From: Paralvinella palmiformis
Taxonomy: Eukaryota; Annelida; Polychaeta; Terebellida; Alvinellidae
Assembly (NCBI GenBank): GCA_025642065.1
Contig: JAODUP010000147.1
Coordinates: 231,001 to 295,000 of the forward strand
Direction: 5' to 3'
Length of the DNA: 64,000 bases
Shown here: positions 59,901 to 64,000 of the stretch, in pieces
Position numbering within the stretch: the first letter of the stretch is position 1
Layout: each line of letters opens with the position of its first letter
Translations under genes and position numbers: made by a program
The notes under the pieces: generated by a model
Seen by the model: the letters and a program-made list of their open reading frames with translations, nothing else
Databases searched by the model: none
What the model was told of the DNA's origin: nothing

Positions 59901-61666
59901 GGATAAGCCAAGGTTTCTGGAACAGCCTGACTGCCTACAAGCAGCAACTGTTCTCCACTACTGACATGTACATCAGAAACAACTCGCAGATACTGAGGAT
60001 GGCTTAACAGTGTATGATACCAATGTACTACCTGAAAATGACAAAATGTCTGCTTTTAAGACATTCTTTTTAATAACATATAATATAATATCACATATTA
60101 TATACTATTCTTATACTCTTTGTTTATGAAGTATTTTATATTTAAACTTCACTTGTTATGCTATTTATCAGTCGTGTTACAGATGCTTAAAGGTCACAGG
60201 AAAAGGTTTCCCAAATTAGTAGAAATGTCAGTGTTATTTATTAAAAAATCAAAGATATTTTAAATTTTTTCCTAGAAATAAAGTTACAGTGGTTTTAAAA
60301 CTTGCTTTGGTAGCATCCCACATACCACAGTTTTAATCGAGAATCTTCAGAATGTGACGTCATGTTTGACAAACATAGACACCAAACACTTACTGTGGCC
60401 TTGTTTAACCTGTGTTATGTATTCTACATTGTCTTCGTTAAACATATAAAATGGTGTATTGTGATGCATATAATTGTGCAAATGGATCTGCCAGTGGATG
60501 GGGTATGCATTAATTCCCCCAAAACCAGACTCGTTTGCACGATTGGCTGTAGAACATGAACAGAGTGCAGTGGAAGCCAACTTGCCACTTTGAGGAATGT
60601 ATGTTCGTTATTTTGCTGTCTATGGCACGATCAATTGGATATGACATGAAGAGTGTCAGACTCACAGAAGATGCCATTCCAACCACCATATTTGACAAAC
60701 TTGGTAATGCTAAGCCCAAACCAATCAGCAGTTTAATGGAGAAACTAAATAGAAAACTGGTATGTATGAGCGATAATAAGGTAACCTTTGGAGCAAGCTA
60801 TTAGACATTCACCAGTTCACGCATATGTGAATAAAGTAAAATTTTACTTATTCAGAAAACGAATTGAATTTACTTAGGCCTACTCAAAGTTTCTTAATCT
60901 TATGGCTGTGTATTGTAAATGCTACTAAACTGTTAAACTAGTCTAGTAGGTGTTCCACCGAGGGTGGCACGTTCCTGTATAGGTCACACATGGGAGAGCC
61001 TCATGCATCCACCAGGCTCCTGTGTTCCACAATATCACTTTATTTTAAATGACGTTATGTGATAGGAAGAGGGAAATATTTGTATTCAGGCCCAGTGTGT
61101 TGACTTAACAATTAAGCTTATAACAACACAAACAAATAGACACCAATCCAACTCTTGTTGTGGACCGGGTCCAGGTGTCAGCGGCACAGGTGGCTGCTCT
61201 AGATCCACATCTTAATTAATAATGTATGTGACCCTTTTTCATGAGTGGTTCAAAGTTGTAGGAATCTGACATCTTGTCTGTGAACTGGTTAAGATGCTTT
61301 TAAACAAAGCTGTGGCAATATGTGATCCTTGGCAAAGATGACGTCACACAGCAATCCCTAGCGAGTGTAGTACACACTAGCAATGGCTCGTGAATGATTG
61401 GAAATTAAGGAGTTAGCGAACATTTTAATGGAAATATGATCGCTGTTAGTTAGAATTGTTTTGAGGGTGATAGTGCATCTGATAGAGAATAAAATAATTG
61501 TTTGTTACATTATGTTTACTTTGAAATGTGAAATTTCTTTTCTTATCACATTTAAAACACTGTAGCTGAAAATAACCACCTTTAGCACCTGTGATTAATG
61601 ACTTTAATTAGACTTGTCTTAACACAAGACAACCCATCATCAGCATTGCATAACAGGTGTGTGTGT

Positions 61667-61711
<45 letters not shown>

Positions 61712-64000
61712 GGGGGTGTGTGTGGTGTGTGTGTATGTGCATGCATCTTTCCCTGGATATGCGTTTCTCTGTGTGCATGTGTGCATGTGTGTGTTAATTA
61801 TTAATGGCTTTTATTATATATCAGGGAAGTGTCTAAAAAGAAAACATCATGCTTGCAACATTGACCACTTTTGCACAGGACCGGTTTCATTTTATGATGC
61901 CAAATAAACAAACTGAACTTCCGATATAGTTACAAGTTGGCATGAGGCTACATGAGAAGAATGTCTTCTTAAATACTGCTGCTGCCAGTTGTTCAACAAC
62001 TTGAGTGGAAACACATGCATGCATGCACGCACGCACGCATGCACATACACACAGGTGGAAAAGAGTAGCCTAGTATTATGGTGGTATCAGATCTTGATTG
62101 AACCTGTCTTTCTCCTAAACAATCCTGTCTTTCTCCTAAATAATCCAAAACATATCTATGTTGGTAAGATCTAGACTTTTTTTACCCCCCTCCCTTCCCT
62201 CAAAACAGACATGCACGATAATATATTGTTGTTACCAACTCCCTAGGAGTACACATTATCAGCTACCTGTTACAGCTGAACCATCCACAATAATCTCCTA
62301 CAATATATGCAAGATGCAATTTATTGCTCACTGAACCATTCCAAACAAGAACAAGATCACTAAGTATTTGATAGGCCTGAACCAATGACCTACTGACTTC
62401 TCCTTCAGCACTCTAACCACTCAGCCATTGTCTTAGCTAGTTATTGATTCTCTGTCATTTATCATGGGCAGTTTCATCAAATGGAGAGATTAGATGGGCA
62501 GGTAACTAATCTAGAGAGGCCCCTTCCGTGGTCTAACCGGTAGCACGGTTGGACCACAGATCACTACCATCGAGTTCGAATTTTGGCATGGGCATATCTG
62601 AAGGGGCATTACCTTTGGAGGCCATTTTAGCCTACCATCTGCACATAAATTGCTGTAAAACATCAACTATCATCATCATCATCATCATCATCAGCAACTA
62701 ATCTAGAAGAATCCAAATGATGGGTATTTTTGGGGGATCTTTTGATTTATATAATCTAGGTCCACCCCAGACCCTTGCCTAATAGACTAGGCCTTCGTCT
62801 ATAGATCTCAATGGATACAAAATGGGGACTTTCAAATTCCTAAGTCACCACATGACAGCATTGCAGCTCCAGAGCTTCGAACCTGCAACCCTCCAGTTAC
62901 AAGTCCTATGCTCTAACTAACTATGCCATCACAGCTCGATAAGTTACTTAAGTAACATATGATACAAAATCACATACAGTAGGCCCCTGTTATAACAGTC
63001 GTTGAGGTCCACAACCTGTCGACCATGTTATAGGTGGACCGTGATGCGAGACAGACCACTGTCGGGGTTGGCGATAATAGGGAGTCCATGTATTCACCTT
63101 GCTTGGCACCATCCCTGAAGATTACATACAACTGTTTATTTCATAAATGTTCCCAGTAATTGTTTAATCATTTGTTGACTTAAACATAAATATTACTCCC
63201 CATTTGTGTGTAAATTTAAATATTTCTGTAAAATTGCACAAAATGTAACAGCCATGTTGGATTGGTGATATTCATCCTCCAGAAATAGTGCATATTTTTC
63301 AGATGAAGGTAGCAACTATCTGAACCAATAAATGAAGGTTTATAGGTCCATGTGGACAAATAAACATCCATGAAAATCTACTTGTTTGTGTATCTGCTTT
63401 TGTAATGAAAACATCATTCTTTATAGAACAAATTTAGTGCATGGAGTCACACAATAATTAAGGCTTGTGATTGGGTTGTTTGTTTGGCTGATTGAGCCAA
63501 TGTGGTGTGTAATTAAGTTTGTGCTCAATAAATATACATGTGAGTATGTTGCGGCCATTGGCTATATTTTTTTACATGTGAATTACAAACTGTGAAATGC
63601 ATTCAAATTATATCAAAATATTTTACCAGTCAGTTGTGGATTTCATGCCATTTCGCATAAAAATGCTCTGTCGTGGATTCCACAAATCGGGGTACAAGGT
63701 CTGACCGTGTTATATCTGATTTTGTGTTATAGCGGACTGTGGTATAACAGGGGCCTACTGTATTATATACTAGTCTTATACACTAGTCTTATACAATGTC
63801 TTTTATTTAGTTATTAACTAAACTAAATGCTATGGCCATTTTACACTGATTTAATCATCTACCTGATGATTGGGGAATCGCTCGTCCAGTAAAAGAATAC
63901 TGTAATCGGTAGCCACAAAGTGATAAAAGGGTTGATCCGGATGCCTTATTGACGTCATCACTCTCTCGTTTTGATGTAAGCCACATTCTCTCAATGTCAA
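49179..64000 (-). CDS. TAF1C: TAF1C-like RNA polymerase I SL1 subunit, C-terminal eight exons
   Basis: Nuclear factor of the TBP-containing SL1 complex that recruits RNA polymerase I to rDNA. Exons on the minus strand: 64000-63863, 60031-59829 (3' limit uncertain), 59776-59638, 54880-54757, 54512-54299, 53423-53260, 52264-52109, 49814-49179; about 590 residues in all. The identification rests on RHPDQPFYHFVATDYSILLL then DERFP and VVHWYHTLL. These match the TAF1C pattern of beta-propeller-like strands with a YP/FP and W-H motif, followed by VSVLQLSSTGNLFCQ and a W-rich helical stretch. The tail is Ser/Lys-rich and ends KKPKRPQFPGFL. Phases agree at every junction except exon 60031/59776. An odd feature is a C-x2-C-x19-C-x2-C pattern in exon 53423-53260. 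The 5' end lies beyond the window. Introns hold SINEs, a THAP pseudogene, a Tx1-like LINE and a pogo-like element. Confidence 0.7.
49871..49980. repeat. 39-bp minisatellite, three copies, in TAF1C-like intron
   Basis: Unit ATACAGCAATCACAACCGCA plus 19 more bases, at 49871, 49910 and 49949; the last copy is partial. 39 is a multiple of three, so the ORF across it repeats 13 residues, but no gene is inferred. Confidence 0.95.
50000..52108 (-). other. TAF1C-like last intron, remainder
   Basis: (TA)n at 50729-50752; otherwise unremarkable. ORFs at 50858-51097 and 51409-51648 lack motifs. Confidence 0.4.
52109..52264 (-). CDS. TAF1C: TAF1C-like exon
   Basis: Acceptor CTTGCCCAG; donor AGG followed by GTAAAT, phase 0. 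Encodes an acidic helical stretch (LRDEIAELPDHISELDLGS) and ILLKLWKNEDVMELVRKR. Confidence 0.75.
53260..53423 (-). CDS. TAF1C: TAF1C-like exon with CxxC pair
   Basis: Acceptor TTTTCAG; donor AAAG followed by GTATCG, phase 0. Carries CSIC and CYNC separated by 19 residues, a zinc-ribbon-like arrangement. Confidence 0.7.
53931..53976. repeat. (TA)n microsatellite
   Basis: TA run in a TAF1C-like intron; a second shorter run lies at 54110-54133. Confidence 0.9.
54299..54512 (-). CDS. TAF1C: TAF1C-like exon
   Basis: Acceptor TTTCCCCTAG; donor GAAG followed by GTATGT, phase 1. Encodes LSSTGNLFCQDYHYM and KIFVNKWLTEYESYL, continuing VSVLQ from the previous exon in frame. Confidence 0.75.
54757..54880 (-). 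CDS. TAF1C: TAF1C-like exon
   Basis: Acceptor GATTTGCAG; donor CAA followed by GTGAGT, phase 0. Encodes DFVQFAMRQGAVLSGILTDA through GGVSVLQ. Too short to show as a long ORF. Confidence 0.7.
54885..56390. other. TAF1C-like intron segment
   Basis: No exon or element recognised apart from a GAGCAAGC-type octamer repeat at 56147-56200. Confidence 0.4.
56147..56200. repeat. (GAGYRAGC)n degenerate repeat
   Basis: Alternating GAGC/AAGC/GAGT tetramers over about 54 bases. Confidence 0.8.
56395..58200 (+). mobile_element. Tx1/L1-like LINE reverse transcriptase fragment
   Basis: Plus strand, in pieces: FMKAFDNLDWGYPEKVLGYF (56481-56540; the catalytic block with KAFD), FNIEKGARQDDP and QFADD (56565-56909), KKGILHFLWDGKTSKIGQDI with GGLNIPHF (57140-57270), and a zf-RVT-like end FQFKILHRIIYFNDKLYLF with CDFC...IEHRFWQC (57775-57905). 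Motif order and the terminal Cys-rich domain fit the Tx1/L1 group, not the L2/CR1-like family elsewhere. A (TA)n run at 56949-56994 and frame changes split it. It lies antisense in a TAF1C-like intron. Confidence 0.8.
58210..59630. other. TAF1C-like intron segment
   Basis: Poly-C at 58831-58841 and a short ATT run at 59298-59314. No coding or element signal. Confidence 0.4.
59638..59776 (-). CDS. TAF1C: TAF1C-like exon
   Basis: Acceptor TTCTATAG; donor GTAAAG in phase 2. Encodes SISSKRIELSAVPSTVFGQ and VMIWPFVYAMSES. Splicing to the next exon gives DDFVQFAMRQG. Confidence 0.6.
59829..60031 (-). CDS. TAF1C: TAF1C-like exon
   Basis: Acceptor ATTTTCAG before GTAGTACAT, giving VVHWYHTLLSHPQYLRVV and LLLVGSQAVPETLAYPL. 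The strong donor GTGAGT at 59828 leaves phase 2, while the next exon as read needs phase 1. A weaker donor GTATGA at 59895 (exon end 59896) fits the phase, so the 3' limit is uncertain. Confidence 0.6.
60451..60804 (+). pseudogene. THAP-domain protein pseudogene
   Basis: In one frame: MVYCDAYNCANGS (C-x4-C of a THAP zinc finger), GMH then stop, FPQNQTRLHDWL then stop, NMNRVQWKPTCHFEECMF (the CHF/EEC end of the C2CH module), then SIGYDMKSVRLTEDAIPTTI with the final AxPT motif. Stops at 60511-60513 and 60550-60552 interrupt an otherwise uniform frame; both could be C-to-T changes. Only the DNA-binding domain and a short helix remain, ending at TAG (60802-60804). It is probably from a THAP-bearing transposon (P-element or ISL2EU-like) in a TAF1C-like intron. 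Confidence 0.75.
60850..62350. other. TAF1C-like intron segment
   Basis: GT microsatellite at 61656-61734 and a CATGCACG-type repeat near 62012-62046. No exon found. Confidence 0.4.
61656..61734. repeat. (GT)n microsatellite
   Basis: GT run with a central G tract. Confidence 0.9.
62375..62435 (-). repeat. tRNA-like fragment (SINE head)
   Basis: Minus strand reads AATGGCTGAGTGGTTAGAGT (A box like) and, further on, a weakened B box (GGTCATTGGTTCAGGCC). Probably a decayed SINE head. Confidence 0.4.
62517..62694 (+). mobile_element. tRNA-derived SINE, type A copy 5
   Basis: A box GTGGTCTAACCGGTAGCACG, B box GAGTTCGAATTTTGG, shortened body (missing the CATCTTTGACTTCGCTT part) and a perfect ATC tail at 62668-62694. 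Confidence 0.8.
62750..62941 (-). mobile_element. tRNA-derived SINE, type D (tRNA-Thr-like head)
   Basis: Minus strand: CGAGCTGTGATGGCATAGTT, A box TGGCATAGTTAGTTAGAGC, anticodon-like loop CTTGTAA, B box GGTTCGAAGCTC. Followed by about 120 bases of body of unknown origin. The acceptor arm does not pair as in a real tRNA. Confidence 0.5.
62977..63760. mobile_element. 784-bp pogo/Tigger-like TIR element
   Basis: Left end CAGTAGGCCCCTGTTATAAC and right end GTATAACAGGGGCCTACTG are inverted repeats of at least 18 bases, flanked by TA on both sides (62975-62976, 63761-63762). The CAGTA tip is typical of pogo/Tigger elements. The phrase describing a motif tip (TGTTATA...GG) recurs subterminally (GTGTTATAGCGGACTG at about 63724). 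No transposase ORF, so nonautonomous. It sits in the TAF1C-like intron 100 bases from an exon. Confidence 0.85.
63863..64000 (-). CDS. TAF1C: TAF1C-like exon (first visible, partial)
   Basis: 46 codons open to the window edge; donor CAG followed by GTAGAT, phase 0. Encodes RHPDQPFYHFVATDYSILLL and then DERFPNHQ. Confidence 0.7.

Noticed and set aside
62880..62941. tRNA-Thr-like sequence with TGT in the anticodon position
   Set aside because: Boxes are good but the acceptor stem is not complementary; treated as a SINE head.

Overview
This is an animal nuclear DNA window: AT-rich, intron-containing genes with GT-AG splice sites, and heavy loads of non-LTR retrotransposons, tRNA-derived SINEs, TA-flanked DNA elements and microsatellites. 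The gene set and repeat types suggest a lophotrochozoan, most likely a mollusc. That is an inference; no taxonomic marker was read directly.

Five genes can be supported. Two are paralogous seven-transmembrane receptors on the + strand (5154-6726 and 20859-23452). Both have a tiny first exon and a phase-1 intron before TM1, and both lack the same class A GPCR activation motifs. Next come two + strand members of the chondroitin synthase / chondroitin polymerizing factor family. A complete three-exon gene (39410-41909) has lost both DxD motifs. A separate first exon (43375-44134) has an intact-looking domain start and an unusually long acidic, His-rich cytosolic tail. The minus strand from 49179 to the right edge carries at least eight exons of a TAF1C-like RNA polymerase I (SL1) factor; its 5' end lies outside the window.

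The rest is mostly repeats. At least ten LINE pieces from several lineages are present: many fragments of one L2/CR1-like family, a second L2-like copy near 33-35 kb, another RT near 27-28 kb and a Tx1/L1-like copy at 56.4-58.2 kb. There is a five-copy tRNA-derived SINE family plus at least three other tRNA-like SINE types. A Ty3/Gypsy integrase remnant abuts a roughly 1-kb repeat that recurs 6 kb away. A decayed two-gene DNA transposon (SWIM protein and DDE transposase in convergent orientation, ISL2EU-like) lies at 15.3-16.8 kb, and a THAP-domain pseudogene at 60.5 kb. Three short inverted-repeat elements were defined to the base, one of them nested inside a LINE.

Layout: 0-4 kb LINEs; 5-7 kb receptor 1; 8-20 kb repeats, Gypsy and ISL2EU-like debris; 20-23.5 kb receptor 2, whose stop codon falls in a repeat; 23.5-38 kb SINEs, LINEs and a nested TIR element; 39-44 kb glycosyltransferase-family cluster; 44-48.3 kb LINE and SINEs; 49-64 kb TAF1C-like gene with transposons in its introns. 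The two glycosyltransferase-family genes may act in chondroitin synthesis in the Golgi. Nothing links them functionally to the receptors or to TAF1C.
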